NCBI GenBank assembly: GCA_043720395.1
Contig: JAYSSR010000061.1
Span: 1 to 64,000 of the forward strand
Source of the DNA: JANOYY01 sp043720395
Lineage (GTDB): Bacteria > Actinomycetota > Acidimicrobiia > Acidimicrobiales > JANYDT01
Direction of reading: 5' to 3'
Length of the DNA stretch: 64,000 nucleotides
Shown here: piece after piece, positions 53,340 through 62,017 of the stretch
Numbering within the stretch: position 1 is the stretch's first letter
How the letters are laid out: each line of letters begins with the position of its first letter
Notes under the pieces: model-generated
What the model saw: the letters and a program-made list of their open reading frames with translations, nothing else
Told to the model about the DNA's origin: nothing
Databases searched by the model: none
Translations under genes and position numbers: made by a program

Positions 53340-54468
53340 CACACCGCCGAGCACCGGAGCGCAGAGCGACACGCTGCTGACCAAGACCGCGTCGGATCGG
53401 GCTGTGTCGGCCGACCCAAGCGGCGAGTGTCGCTCACTCCCATTGGTCGAGCTGCGCGGCGTACGCAAGAGCTTCCCGATCGCGCACGGACTTCTCCGAC
53501 GGACCATTGGTCACGTTCGAGCGGTCGACGGTGTCGACCTCGTAATACCCTCCGGCCGGACCGTTGGTCTGGTCGGGGAGTCCGGCTCGGGCAAATCGAC
53601 GCTCGGCCGAGTCGTATTGCGGTTGATCGAGGCAACCGAGGGACAGGTTCTTTTCGACGGTCGCGACCTTGCGACGCTGACCCGACGCGAAGTTCGCTCA
53701 GAGCGCAAGCACATGCAGATGGTCTTCCAGGATCCGTACGCGTCACTCGACCCCATGTCCTCGGTCGGAAATAGCGTTGCGGAGCCACTGCGCACTCACG
53801 ACAACGGGTCATCAAGACAACGACGCGAACGCGTGGCTCAGCTGTTGGAACTCGTGAATCTGAACGCTGCGATGGCCGCTCGGTACCCGCGGGAGTTCTC
53901 GGGGGGCCAGCTCCAGCGCATCGCTATCGCCCGGGCTCTCGCGCTCAAGCCGCGCCTACTCGTGCTCGACGAACCGGTCAGTTCTCTCGACGTTTCTACG
54001 CAGGCTGACGTGATCAACCTGCTGCATGATTTACAGAATCAGCTCGGCGTGGCGTTCCTGTTCATCGCACACGACCTTGCCGTCGTCCGTCACGTCAGCC
54101 ACACAATTGCGGTGATGTACCTCGGCCGGATAGTTGAGCAAGGTCCCACGGAAGAGGTGTACACCCGGCCGAAACACCCCTACACGCAATCGCTGCTCTC
54201 CGCCATTCCAGTCGCCAATCCCGATATCCAGCGCGACCGGCAACGCATCGTTCTCACGGGTGACATCCCCTCACCGATCTCGCCTCCTTCGGGTTGTCGG
54301 TTTCACACTCGTTGCCCGCACGTCATGGACATTTGTAGGGTCGCCGACCCCGACGTGTTCGTGAGCCACGATGGAACTCAGGTGGCCTGCCATCTCCACA
54401 CCTCGGGTCCAATGCTGCGCGGCGACACAGTTCTCCGCCTTCCCTTGCCGACAACAGTCAGCGTCTGA
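53332..54468 (+). CDS. ABC transporter ATPase, DppF/OppF type
   Basis: 378 residues from ATG 53332, overlapping the fusion gene by 8 bases. SFPIAHGLLRRTIGHVRAVD, Walker A GLVGESGSGKSTLGR, MQMVFQDPYASLDPMSSVG, signature EFSGGQLQRIAIARAL, Walker B LVLDEPVSSLDVS, and C-terminal GCRFHTRCPHVMDIC. The last two Cys-rich tails are those of oligopeptide importers and may bind an Fe-S cluster or metal. Last gene of the operon. Confidence 0.93.
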   Translation: MDDTPPSTGAQSDTLLTKTASDRAVSADPSGECRSLPLVELRGVRKSFPIAHGLLRRTIGHVRAVDGVDLVIPSGRTVGLVGESGSGKSTLGRVVLRLIEATEGQVLFDGRDLATLTRREVRSERKHMQMVFQDPYASLDPMSSVGNSVAEPLRTHDNGSSRQRRERVAQLLELVNLNAAMAARYPREFSGGQLQRIAIARALALKPRLLVLDEPVSSLDVSTQADVINLLHDLQNQLGVAFLFIAHDLAVVRHVSHTIAVMYLGRIVEQGPTEEVYTRPKHPYTQSLLSAIPVANPDIQRDRQRIVLTGDIPSPISPPSGCRFHTRCPHVMDICRVADPDVFVSHDGTQVACHLHTSGPMLRGDTVLRLPLPTTVSV

Positions 54469-54621
54469 AGCCAGCCCAGCCCACGGCTGCTCAGGACGCC
54501 GTTCCGCTCCCGCAGATCGAGTGCCGCACGCGCAGCCGAGCGCGGCTCGCGCGCTACGCGCCGACGGCACTCACCTGCGCGAACCGCACTCGGGTCCTTC
54601 GGTTAACGACGCTCGAATTCG

Positions 54622-55341
54622 CTACGCAGCGGCGACGGTCAGGTTGTCGAAATCCACGGTGGCATCTTCGCTATAGAAGCCAATCGCAGCGGTTGGGAAC
54701 AATGGATTCGCACGGCGGATATCGGAGACGAGTTGTCCATCGAGCCAGACTCGTAGCCGATTCGATCCATCGTGACGAATTCGGACCCGTCGTGATTGTC
54801 CCACTGGCGTTGAAGGCGTGGAACCTGTCGCCACGAAGACCTGGCCACCTGCACCCGATGGATCTCGCCGTCCAATTTCCCAACCATTGGGCTTTACAGC
54901 CAAATACCAGAAGTGGTCATTGTCGGCATAATTCCAAATGACCCAACCGACTTCCCATACATTTGCTGGGCTTCCCTGGCGGAGCTGCGCAACCGTCGCC
55001 ACATCGACTCGGAGGTCCACGGCAGCCGATTCGGTGGTTGCCCGCACGAGGGCCGCATGCGTTTCATTCGGCTGCGTTGCGGCGGCGGGCGAGAGGCGCA
55101 GGCGCTGCGACGTCAGGCCGACCGTTCCGAACCCGTTGAAAACAACGTTGAACTGTCCGTTTGTCGAACCCTCCGCCCACACCGCGTCCGGTCCGGAGAA
55201 CGTCTCCGTCCACGCCGCAAGTGCGGGTGTTGCTACGACGCCGACTGCAAACAACGCGACCCCGAAGACGGCGGCGCGGCGCGGGAAACCGAACCACTTG
55301 CGGTGGGTGAACGATCCTTCAGAACTGCGCGCCGTATCCAT
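54622..55341 (-). CDS. secreted LamG/concanavalin-like protein
   Basis: 239 residues. Signal peptide (FPRRAAVFGVALFAVGVVAT PALA), then a beta-sandwich as in laminin-G/DUF1080-like proteins: TETFSGPDAVWAEGSTNGQF, EVGWVIWNYADNDHFWYLAV, RRVRIRHDGSNRLRVWLDGQ, AAIGFYSEDATVDFDNLTV. Such domains bind carbohydrates or serve as spacer in wall proteins. No catalytic motif is recognised. TACCCT 6 bases before the ATG suggests a leaderless start. Confidence 0.7.
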   Translation of the reverse strand: MDTARSSEGSFTHRKWFGFPRRAAVFGVALFAVGVVATPALAAWTETFSGPDAVWAEGSTNGQFNVVFNGFGTVGLTSQRLRLSPAAATQPNETHAALVRATTESAAVDLRVDVATVAQLRQGSPANVWEVGWVIWNYADNDHFWYLAVKPNGWEIGRRDPSGAGGQVFVATGSTPSTPVGQSRRVRIRHDGSNRLRVWLDGQLVSDIRRANPLFPTAAIGFYSEDATVDFDNLTVAAA

Positions 55342-55503
55342 GACCGCAGGGTAGCGAAGGTTTTGACGGTTGACCAGGGCCGTGGTTCACCACGTGGCAG
55401 TTCGCCGCCACAACCTTGAGGATTTCAATCGGGGCGACGTGCCGGGACGCTGCTGATGAGTGCGTGTTATGTCACGCGGGGGCCACTCCGCTAGACATTT
55501 GCC

Positions 55504-56211
55504 GTGCCGAGTGTCGATGAGATCCCTGACCGTCTCCGCGACCACCTTCGGGAGTGGCTCGGTTTCTGGCCCCCGCGTCCGAACGGCATCACCGTGGTTG
55601 GCCATCTTCCACGGACGCTCCCCGGCTGGGACGGGCACTACCACGAGGTGATCGGGGTCTGTTCGCAGCATGCCGCGCTGCTCTCTGTGCCGCCCACGGT
55701 GGCCGACGCCGTCTCGGGACTCGTACACGGTCGCGACCTCGAAGAAGACCTCACGGCACTGCGAAGCGGCATTGCACGGGCGATGGAGAGCACCGGTCGT
55801 CTTGGACGTGGCCGGTTCCGCTGGAGCGACGCACCATCGCCGACACCGGACACGGGCGAATGGGTTCCGACCGACGACGATCGAGTGCCACCGTGGCTGA
55901 AGCCGTTCAACGGCGACGTGCTGATCGCATGGGACGACGATGGCAACTACGGCGGCGGCGTCGGACGCAAGGTGCATGACCCCTTCGGCCACGAGATCTC
56001 CGTTGGGACCGAGGAGTCGCTGCGAGGACGTGGCATCGGACGCCGCCTCGTTGCGACAGCTGCCCGGCGGATCCTCGACGACGGAGCGTTCCCGACGTAC
56101 CTCCACGCTTTCGACAACTTCGCCAGCGCCAAGGTTGCGGAAGCCGCCGGGTTCGCCGATGTCGGCTGGACCGTGCTCGGCTTCTGGCCGCTAGAACCCG
56201 ACGACGTCTAG
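55504..56211 (+). CDS. GNAT-family N-acetyltransferase
   Basis: 235 residues from GTG 55504. A single GNAT domain at the C-terminal half: acetyl-CoA loop EESLRGRGIGRRLVATAAR (R-G-x-G-I-G-R), then TYLHAFDNFASAKVAEAAGF with the usual N-x-x-A-x-x-x-x-x-x-G-F. The N-terminal half (HGRDLEEDLTALRSGIARAM) is family-specific. The acceptor is unknown. Converges on hisS with 13 bases between. Confidence 0.85.
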   Translation: MPSVDEIPDRLRDHLREWLGFWPPRPNGITVVGHLPRTLPGWDGHYHEVIGVCSQHAALLSVPPTVADAVSGLVHGRDLEEDLTALRSGIARAMESTGRLGRGRFRWSDAPSPTPDTGEWVPTDDDRVPPWLKPFNGDVLIAWDDDGNYGGGVGRKVHDPFGHEISVGTEESLRGRGIGRRLVATAARRILDDGAFPTYLHAFDNFASAKVAEAAGFADVGWTVLGFWPLEPDDV

Positions 56212-56224
56212 CCGACCTGCCGTT

Positions 56225-57484
56225 TCAGACAAGCGCGGCCTGCACTGCGTCGAACACTCCAGCGCGGGGGACTCGTTGTTGGACTGCGCCTTCGCCTAAT
56301 CGCAGGGGACGGATCGTTGCTTCACCCGCGGCCACTTCGTCGGTGCCGATGATGACGGCCACGAGGGCGCCGCTTCGGTCGGCGGATTTCATTTGGGATT
56401 TCATGGATTTGGCGTCGAAGGAGCGGTCGACCGACATACCGGCGCGACGGAGCTCCGCGACCAGTGTCGTGGCCTCCGTGCCACCTGTGGTGTCGATGAC
56501 GAAGACGTCGACGTTTGCCAGCGGGGCCCCGAACACGCCTTCCGCATCGCAGGACAGGAGGATGCGGTCGATGCCGAGGGCGAATCCGACGCCGGGCGTG
56601 GAGGGGCCGCCGAGTTGTTCGATGAGGTCGTTGTAGTGACCACCGCCGCCGATCGCGTTCTGCGCGCTGTCGAGCGCGTCGGACGCGAACTCGAACAGCG
56701 TGTGTGTGTAGTAGTCGAGCCCCCGGACTAGTCGCGGTTCCAGGACGAACGGCACGCCGACCGACGTCAGACCGGCTTGGACCCGTTCGAAATGCGCACC
56801 CGAGGGCGTCCCCGCAAGGAACGAAGCGATCTGCGGCGCGCCCGTGATGATCGGCTGATCGGGTTCACGCTTCGAGTCGAGCACCCGGATTGGATTGACC
56901 GCCAACGTCGCTCGAGACTCCGCCGTGAGATCCGCCTCGTTCGCGCAAAGGTAGGCGCGCAGAGCATCGAAGTAGGCCGGGCGAGTCGAGCTGTCGCCAA
57001 GTGAATTGAGCTTCACCGTGAAGCGTCGCAACCCAAGTGCCCGGAAGAAGTCGTTGGCGAGCGCGATCATTTCGACGTCGATGTCCGGATCGTTCGACCC
57101 AATGCACTCCGCGTCGAGCTGCATGAATTGGCGATAACGCCCGGCCTGGGGCTTCTCGTGACGGAAAGCCGGTCCCCACGCCCACACCTTCCACGGCAGA
57201 ATCTGCGGACGCCGCTGCACGAACACGCGACACAGCGAAGCGGTGAACTCCGGCCGAAGCGCGATACGGGAGCAGTCCTTGTCAACGAAGTCGTACATCT
57301 CCTTCGTGACCACATCGGTGCTCTCCCCGATGCGCAGGAACACGCCGAGTTCCTCCATCATCGGTGGAATCACCTCGCCGTAGCCCGCACGCCGAGCGTG
57401 GTCCGCATAGACCTCCACCAGGCGTCGCCAGCGGTCGGTGTCGGGAGGCAGCAAATCTCGCATGCCCTTCAAGGTCTGGAACAT
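56225..57484 (-). CDS. hisS: histidyl-tRNA synthetase
   Basis: 419 residues from ATG 57484 (MFQTLKGMRDLLPPDTDRW). Class II motif 2 with RPEFTASLCRVFVQRRPQIL and the FRHEKPQAGRYRQFMQLDAE block, histidine-specific LVRGLDYYTHTLFEF, motif 3 GVGFALGIDRILL, and GGGGHYNDLIEQLGG. The C-terminal anticodon domain starts at VDVFVIDTTG. A TATTCT hexamer 8 bases upstream implies leaderless transcription. In many actinobacteria relA lies just upstream; here 6 kb separate them. Confidence 0.95.
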   Translation of the reverse strand: MFQTLKGMRDLLPPDTDRWRRLVEVYADHARRAGYGEVIPPMMEELGVFLRIGESTDVVTKEMYDFVDKDCSRIALRPEFTASLCRVFVQRRPQILPWKVWAWGPAFRHEKPQAGRYRQFMQLDAECIGSNDPDIDVEMIALANDFFRALGLRRFTVKLNSLGDSSTRPAYFDALRAYLCANEADLTAESRATLAVNPIRVLDSKREPDQPIITGAPQIASFLAGTPSGAHFERVQAGLTSVGVPFVLEPRLVRGLDYYTHTLFEFASDALDSAQNAIGGGGHYNDLIEQLGGPSTPGVGFALGIDRILLSCDAEGVFGAPLANVDVFVIDTTGGTEATTLVAELRRAGMSVDRSFDAKSMKSQMKSADRSGALVAVIIGTDEVAAGEATIRPLRLGEGAVQQRVPRAGVFDAVQAALV

Positions 57485-57492
57485 AGGCGTCG

Positions 57493-57498
57493 AGAATA
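57493..57498 (-). promoter_or_regulatory. -10 box of hisS
   Basis: TATTCT on the minus strand, 8 bases from the ATG at 57484, consistent with a leaderless mRNA. No clear -35. Confidence 0.45.
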
Positions 57499-57617
57499 GA
57501 GGGGTCACCGGGGGTGAGAGCGCTCCCTCTCCATGATTGACCCAACCCGGCACAGATCACTGAGACGCGCGGCCCGGTTTCGTCAAGTGAACCGCAAAAC
57601 GCGTCGATGACGCCACC

Positions 57618-58667
57618 ATGACCAAAGTGGCAGTGCGGCGCACCCGAGCACTGTCGCGCCCGCTAGCGCGCCGCGAACCGCGCCCCGAACGAGGTGCGTC
57701 GGCGGTCGAGTTCGCGATCGCCGCCCTCTTGCTCATCCCGCTGCTGTTCGGCGTTGCCGATTTCGGCCTTCTGTGGCAGAAGCGTCAGACGGTGGCGAGT
57801 GCCACTCGGTCGGGCGCGCGTCGTGGCGCTTCGACCTGTCTCGTGATCACAAGCAGTCCCGATGCCAATTGTCTGCAGGGCAACGAGGTCGTCGACGATT
57901 ACCAGATCCTCAGAGCGGTCCGCGCCGCGCTCGGTTCGTCGGTCGGGGAAGTCGAGAAGGTCGTCGTTTACCGGGTGTCGGAGCTCGAAGGCGACGGGAC
58001 CCCGATCACCGATGGTCATCCCGTGCACGCCTGCCAGACCGCGCCCGCTCCTGGCGGCGTCGCCGGACTATGCAACTCCTACAGCGCCTCTCAGGTGCTG
58101 GGTGTGGATTCAACCGACGAAGCGACCGCCGAAGTGACATACGGCTGCACCGGCTTCAGCGCGATGTGGTGTCCGACCGGCCGCTCGCGAGCAGCGTCGG
58201 AAGTCGAGTCGATTGGCGTCTACATCGCGCTCCGGCACCCTCACGTGACCGGGCTCTTCGGGAGCGACGCGCAGATCGACGATTACGCGGTGTTCCGTCT
58301 CGAACCGAACGCGGCGGCACCCGACGTTGCGACACCGTTCCCGATCATTCCGCCGCCACCGACCACCACGACGCTGCCCGCACCGACCACCACGACCGTT
58401 GCACCGGCGACCACAACGATCGACCCCACAGCCACGACCACAACCACAACCACAACCACAACCACAACCACAGCCACAACCACAACCACAGCCACAACCA
58501 CAACCATCGATCCTCCGACGACGACCACAACGGCTCCGCCTCCGACCACGACAACCACGACGACTCTCGCGCCGGCCACCACGACGACCGTTTCGCCGGT
58601 AACGACAACAGCCGCGGTGACCACCACGACGGCACCGCCACTTCCACCGTCGAAGAAGTGCTGCTGA
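57618..58667 (+). CDS. TadE-like protein with Thr-rich tail
   Basis: 349 residues. RGASAVEFAIAALLLIPLLF is the TadE prepilin-like signal, then a soluble domain with paired Cys (STCLVITSSPDANCLQGN, VHACQTAP). From about residue 235 there is a Thr/Pro tail of more than 100 residues. Part of it is encoded by an ACCACA hexanucleotide array at about 58430-58506, ending SKKCC. The tail probably spans the wall or is glycosylated. First of three overlapping Tad genes. Confidence 0.82.
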   Translation: MTKVAVRRTRALSRPLARREPRPERGASAVEFAIAALLLIPLLFGVADFGLLWQKRQTVASATRSGARRGASTCLVITSSPDANCLQGNEVVDDYQILRAVRAALGSSVGEVEKVVVYRVSELEGDGTPITDGHPVHACQTAPAPGGVAGLCNSYSASQVLGVDSTDEATAEVTYGCTGFSAMWCPTGRSRAASEVESIGVYIALRHPHVTGLFGSDAQIDDYAVFRLEPNAAAPDVATPFPIIPPPPTTTTLPAPTTTTVAPATTTIDPTATTTTTTTTTTTTTATTTTTATTTTIDPPTTTTTAPPPTTTTTTTLAPATTTTVSPVTTTAAVTTTTAPPLPPSKKCC

Positions 58668-59314
58668 TGGGCGGTCGGTTCCGGCTGCCGTTTGGTCGAG
58701 TCCGCGACCCACAGAGCAAGTCCCGTTCCGAACGTGGCGCGACAGCCACCGAGGCAGCCCTTGTCGCTCCGCTGTTCTTCGCGTTGTTGTTCGGCGTCGT
58801 CGAGGCCAGCATGTACCTGCTCGATGTCAACGCCATCCGCAACGCAACGCGAATCGCAGCACACGAAGGCGCGAATTCGGCGCGCAATGCACTCGCCGAC
58901 TACAACCTGCTCAAGTCGTCACGTGGTGCGTTAGGCGGCATGGCCAATCGAATCGACGGCGTCATCGTGTTCAAAGCAGGCGCGCCGAATGCCACCGTCC
59001 CAAGCACCTGCATCGCAGCCCTCGACACCGGTGCCGCGGGCGTGGACGGGATCTGCAATGTGTACACGGCCGGCCAGATCGCGACACTCGATCCCCTCCA
59101 CTTCGGTTACACGGTGGGCTCCAACGAGGACGCCACCCTATGGGACCGGAACTGGCCGGCAACCGGTCGACGCGACAGCCTCTCGGGCACGACCCGCCCC
59201 GACCTCCTCGGCGTCTACGTGCGGGTGAAGCACCAGTCGTTGACCGGAGTCCTCCCGGCGAAAACACTGACCGCATCGGTGATCACCGAAATCGAACCGC
59301 AGCGAGCCGAATGA
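58667..59314 (+). CDS. TadE-like minor pilin 2
   Basis: 215 residues from ATG 58667 (TGATG overlap). Signal RGATATEAALVAPLFFALLF with Glu at +5, then a soluble domain resembling the TadE-like protein of 31131 (GVIVFKAGAPNATVPSTCIA, GVYVRVKHQSLTGVL). Likely partner of the preceding protein in a pseudopilus tip. Stop overlaps the next gene as ATGA. Confidence 0.82.
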   Translation: MGGRFRLPFGRVRDPQSKSRSERGATATEAALVAPLFFALLFGVVEASMYLLDVNAIRNATRIAAHEGANSARNALADYNLLKSSRGALGGMANRIDGVIVFKAGAPNATVPSTCIAALDTGAAGVDGICNVYTAGQIATLDPLHFGYTVGSNEDATLWDRNWPATGRRDSLSGTTRPDLLGVYVRVKHQSLTGVLPAKTLTASVITEIEPQRAE

Positions 59315-60966
59315 ACAGACCTGCAGACCGTCAACCGCCCGAGCGAGGCTTCGTCGCGGTCACCACCGCCATCGTCATGGCCATGCTCCTCATGTGCGCA
59401 GCCCTCGCCCTCGACGTCGCCATCTGGTACGCGCGAAGCGCCCAGCTGCAACGTCAGGCCGATGCTGCCGCGCTCGCCGGTGTGACAAGGATGCCGGACT
59501 TCGGGTCGGCGAAGTCAGCCGCGCTCAAGATCGCCCTGCAGAATCGTTCGTTGGCCGCGCAGGTCTCCGTGGCGACGATCCCGAACTCCCCGCGTCAGAT
59601 CAGAGTGACCGTCACCGACCCGGCCATGCGGTCGTTCTTCGGCAGCATGGTCAAACAGTCGATCGGCATGACTCGGAGCTCGATCGCCGAGTACGTACCG
59701 AAGGTCGAGATGGGATCGCGACTCAACGCGATCGGCACCGGCTCAATCCCGGGCTGGACGCCGAGTGGTGGAACGCAGAACTTCTGGCTCGCAATCAACG
59801 GGTCATGTTCGGCCCGCGAAGACGGCGACCAGTACGGGAGCAAGTGGGACGGTACCCGAAGCCCGGCCGGAGTCGCGACCTGCGGCGGACCGGGTGCTAT
59901 TGACAACCTCGTCTTCCGAAGCGAGGGCTCGGCGGACGGTCACGGGCAGCCGACGTACTCGTACGTCGTCGACGTTCCGTGTCCGGTTGCCGGACAGGAC
60001 CCCTGCGTGACTGCACTCGCGTCGCCGGTGGCGATCGACGCCTACAACCCATATTTCGACAACAGCAACGACGCCTCGACGATCGACACCAACGTCATCG
60101 ACCCGGCCATCGACCTGGCCCAGTTCTACGCCGCCAACTTCACGACCACCTTCCGGCTCAGAACGATCGAAGGCGATCCGACGGGCTCGCCGATGCAGTC
60201 CTTCGGCACGTGCTTCCAGTGCGCCGCAACAAACGCCTGGACGCCACTCTGGACGGTGACCGCCGCAGGCCGCTACCGCGTCGATGTCAGTACGATCGAT
60301 TCCGCTACCGCATTCGGGTCGAACGCGTTCGCATTGCGGGCCTACCCCACGTCGGCGGGACCGGTGCTCTGTTCGACGCCCGGCTGCCCACAGGTCTCCG
60401 GCCAGGCGTCGCTGAGCGTGTACGCGAACGTCAGTGGCGGACAGGCCGACTTCTACCTCGCAAAGCTCGCCCCCGCGCAGTACTACCGAGGGAAGAAGGT
60501 CCAGGTACTCCTGTTCGATCCGGGCGAGGGCGCGCAGTCCATCCAGATCCTTGCTCCGACCGCGACCGGCTACACACCTATCGGCTACTCGTTCCGTACG
60601 TGGACGCCGAACCTTGCCGGCTACCCCGACGATCCGGGATTCGCGCCAACGAGTGTCGCCGGGCCGGCGTTCGCATTGGACGTTTCAGCACTCGGCTCGA
60701 CGCTGGCACCCGCACTTCGTGCGCCGTGGTGGGGTGCTCACCCACCGGCCAACGACTCGGTGTTCAACGGACGAATGGTCTCGATCGAACTGCAGATCCC
60801 GCCGGGCTACGGGTGCGTCGCCGCGACCATCCCGTGCGTCGAGGCCCCGCTTCCCGAAGACGGCTGGTGGAAGATCCGCTACAACACCACTGCCACCGAC
60901 GTGAGCGACCGCACCACGTGGACCGTGCAGCTCATCGGCGACCCGGTCCACCTCATCCACGGCTGA
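59311..60966 (+). CDS. TadG-like protein
   Basis: 551 residues. RGFVAVTTAIVMAMLLMCAA then LDVAIWYARSAQLQRQADAA is the Tad_N signature. The large outer part is paralogous to that of the giant TadG-like protein at 31775 (QNFWLAINGSCSAREDGDQY; ending DRTTWTVQLIGDPVHLIHG) but without VHL-like repeats. Its stop overlaps the end of the convergent ATP-grasp gene by 14 bases, so their 3' ends are interlocked. Confidence 0.82.
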   Translation: MNRPADRQPPERGFVAVTTAIVMAMLLMCAALALDVAIWYARSAQLQRQADAAALAGVTRMPDFGSAKSAALKIALQNRSLAAQVSVATIPNSPRQIRVTVTDPAMRSFFGSMVKQSIGMTRSSIAEYVPKVEMGSRLNAIGTGSIPGWTPSGGTQNFWLAINGSCSAREDGDQYGSKWDGTRSPAGVATCGGPGAIDNLVFRSEGSADGHGQPTYSYVVDVPCPVAGQDPCVTALASPVAIDAYNPYFDNSNDASTIDTNVIDPAIDLAQFYAANFTTTFRLRTIEGDPTGSPMQSFGTCFQCAATNAWTPLWTVTAAGRYRVDVSTIDSATAFGSNAFALRAYPTSAGPVLCSTPGCPQVSGQASLSVYANVSGGQADFYLAKLAPAQYYRGKKVQVLLFDPGEGAQSIQILAPTATGYTPIGYSFRTWTPNLAGYPDDPGFAPTSVAGPAFALDVSALGSTLAPALRAPWWGAHPPANDSVFNGRMVSIELQIPPGYGCVAATIPCVEAPLPEDGWWKIRYNTTATDVSDRTTWTVQLIGDPVHLIHG

Positions 60967-61930
60967 CGGTCCTCGACTTGATCTCCGCAAATTCGCGATC
61001 AGCAGTGGCGAGCAAGTCCGCAAGCGCAGCCGTTATTGTTTGTCCAGTCGCCAACTCGACGAACAACCATTGACCGGCCGGATTGATTTCAAGGAAAACG
61101 TACTCGCCTTCAGGACTAAGTCGTAGGTCTATTGCTCCGTAGATGAGCCCGAAAGTCCTCATCAATTTGCGCAATATATTCGCGATCGGATCGGGAAGTA
61201 GGTGGGGCGCCATCTCGGTCCGTCCCGTTTCCAATCGAAAGTCAAACTCGTAGGCTGACTCACCCGCAACTATCAAGGCCGGAAACAACTGATCCCCGAC
61301 TACGGTCACCCGAACGTCACGTCCACCTCTGATCGCTTCTTGAAATATCACCGGCGCATATTGCACAGATTCAAGCAACGCGAGATCAGCGTCGAGCACC
61401 GGTCGCGTCTCACGCCACGTCGTCGGTGATCCACCAAACGGTTTGAATATCACGGCACCCGGCTCGGAGGATACGAATTCAGCTGCTCGACGCGGACTGC
61501 TCGTCATACAGGTCCGGGGTACTCGCAGTCCGAGTTCCGCCGCGACTTTTAGTTGCCACATCTTTCTCGACGCGGCTTCGTCGCGGTCCGGATCGTTCAC
61601 CCAGGTGGCATCCACACACGACCATAAACCAGAGATCGCTGCGGCACACTCGCCCAGAGCAAAACCGCGATCATCGAGGCCTGATACAGATTCGCTGAGT
61701 GAAAACGGTTGAGGTCGCCGCCACCACATCACATGAACGTCCTTCATTTTTGTCGCATCGACGCCCCATTCTCCCGACCACCCGGCGGAAGAATTTTGCC
61801 ACGTCGTCAGCGCCACGTAGCGGGGGATTTGAGCCGTGTCAAAGAGAATCGTTGGCGCACCGAGACGTGAAAGATAGGTGTGGACAGCCGAAGTGTGGAG
61901 GTCACCCTCGTGCGAAATGATTCCAATCAT
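60953..61930 (-). CDS. MvdC/MvdD-like ATP-grasp ligase (graspetide-type)
   Basis: 325 residues. The N-terminal pre-ATP-grasp domain contains VHVMWWRRPQPF, the W-x-R-R-P signature of MvdC/MvdD ligases. The ATP-grasp fold follows: AVIFKPFGGSPTTW, PVIFQEAIRGGRDVRVTVVG, and the Mg-binding YVFLEINPAGQWLFVELATG. Enzymes of this family form ester or amide links between Thr/Ser/Lys and Asp/Glu side chains in precursor peptides. AAGGAA lies before the ATG. Upstream on the same strand are a 20-residue ORF and a protease with Asp/Thr repeats, the likely substrates or partners. Confidence 0.85.
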   Translation of the reverse strand: MIGIISHEGDLHTSAVHTYLSRLGAPTILFDTAQIPRYVALTTWQNSSAGWSGEWGVDATKMKDVHVMWWRRPQPFSLSESVSGLDDRGFALGECAAAISGLWSCVDATWVNDPDRDEAASRKMWQLKVAAELGLRVPRTCMTSSPRRAAEFVSSEPGAVIFKPFGGSPTTWRETRPVLDADLALLESVQYAPVIFQEAIRGGRDVRVTVVGDQLFPALIVAGESAYEFDFRLETGRTEMAPHLLPDPIANILRKLMRTFGLIYGAIDLRLSPEGEYVFLEINPAGQWLFVELATGQTITAALADLLATADREFAEIKSRTVSRG

Positions 61931-61954
61931 CGGGTTCCTTCGGCTCGGTGCAAC

Positions 61955-62017
61955 TCACATTTTGTCGCCGAAGTCCACGACCTCTTTTTCGCGTAACATG
62001 CGGGATCCATCAGGCAT
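61955..62017 (-). CDS. 20-residue micro-ORF between protease and ATP-grasp genes
   Basis: The ATG at 62017 overlaps the protease stop and the ORF encodes a charged peptide containing MLREKEVVDFGDKM, rich in Lys, Glu and Asp, the side chains ATP-grasp ligases join. AAGGA lies directly before the ATG (very short spacing); an internal ATG at 61999 would give 14 residues. It stops 24 bases before the ligase ATG. It may be a precursor peptide, a coupling ORF or chance; nothing but position and composition supports it. Confidence 0.3.
   Translation of the reverse strand: MPDGSRMLREKEVVDFGDKM

Noticed and set aside
58430..58506. Possible CRISPR or regulatory repeat
   Set aside because: The units are six bases and lie in a coding frame as Thr codons.
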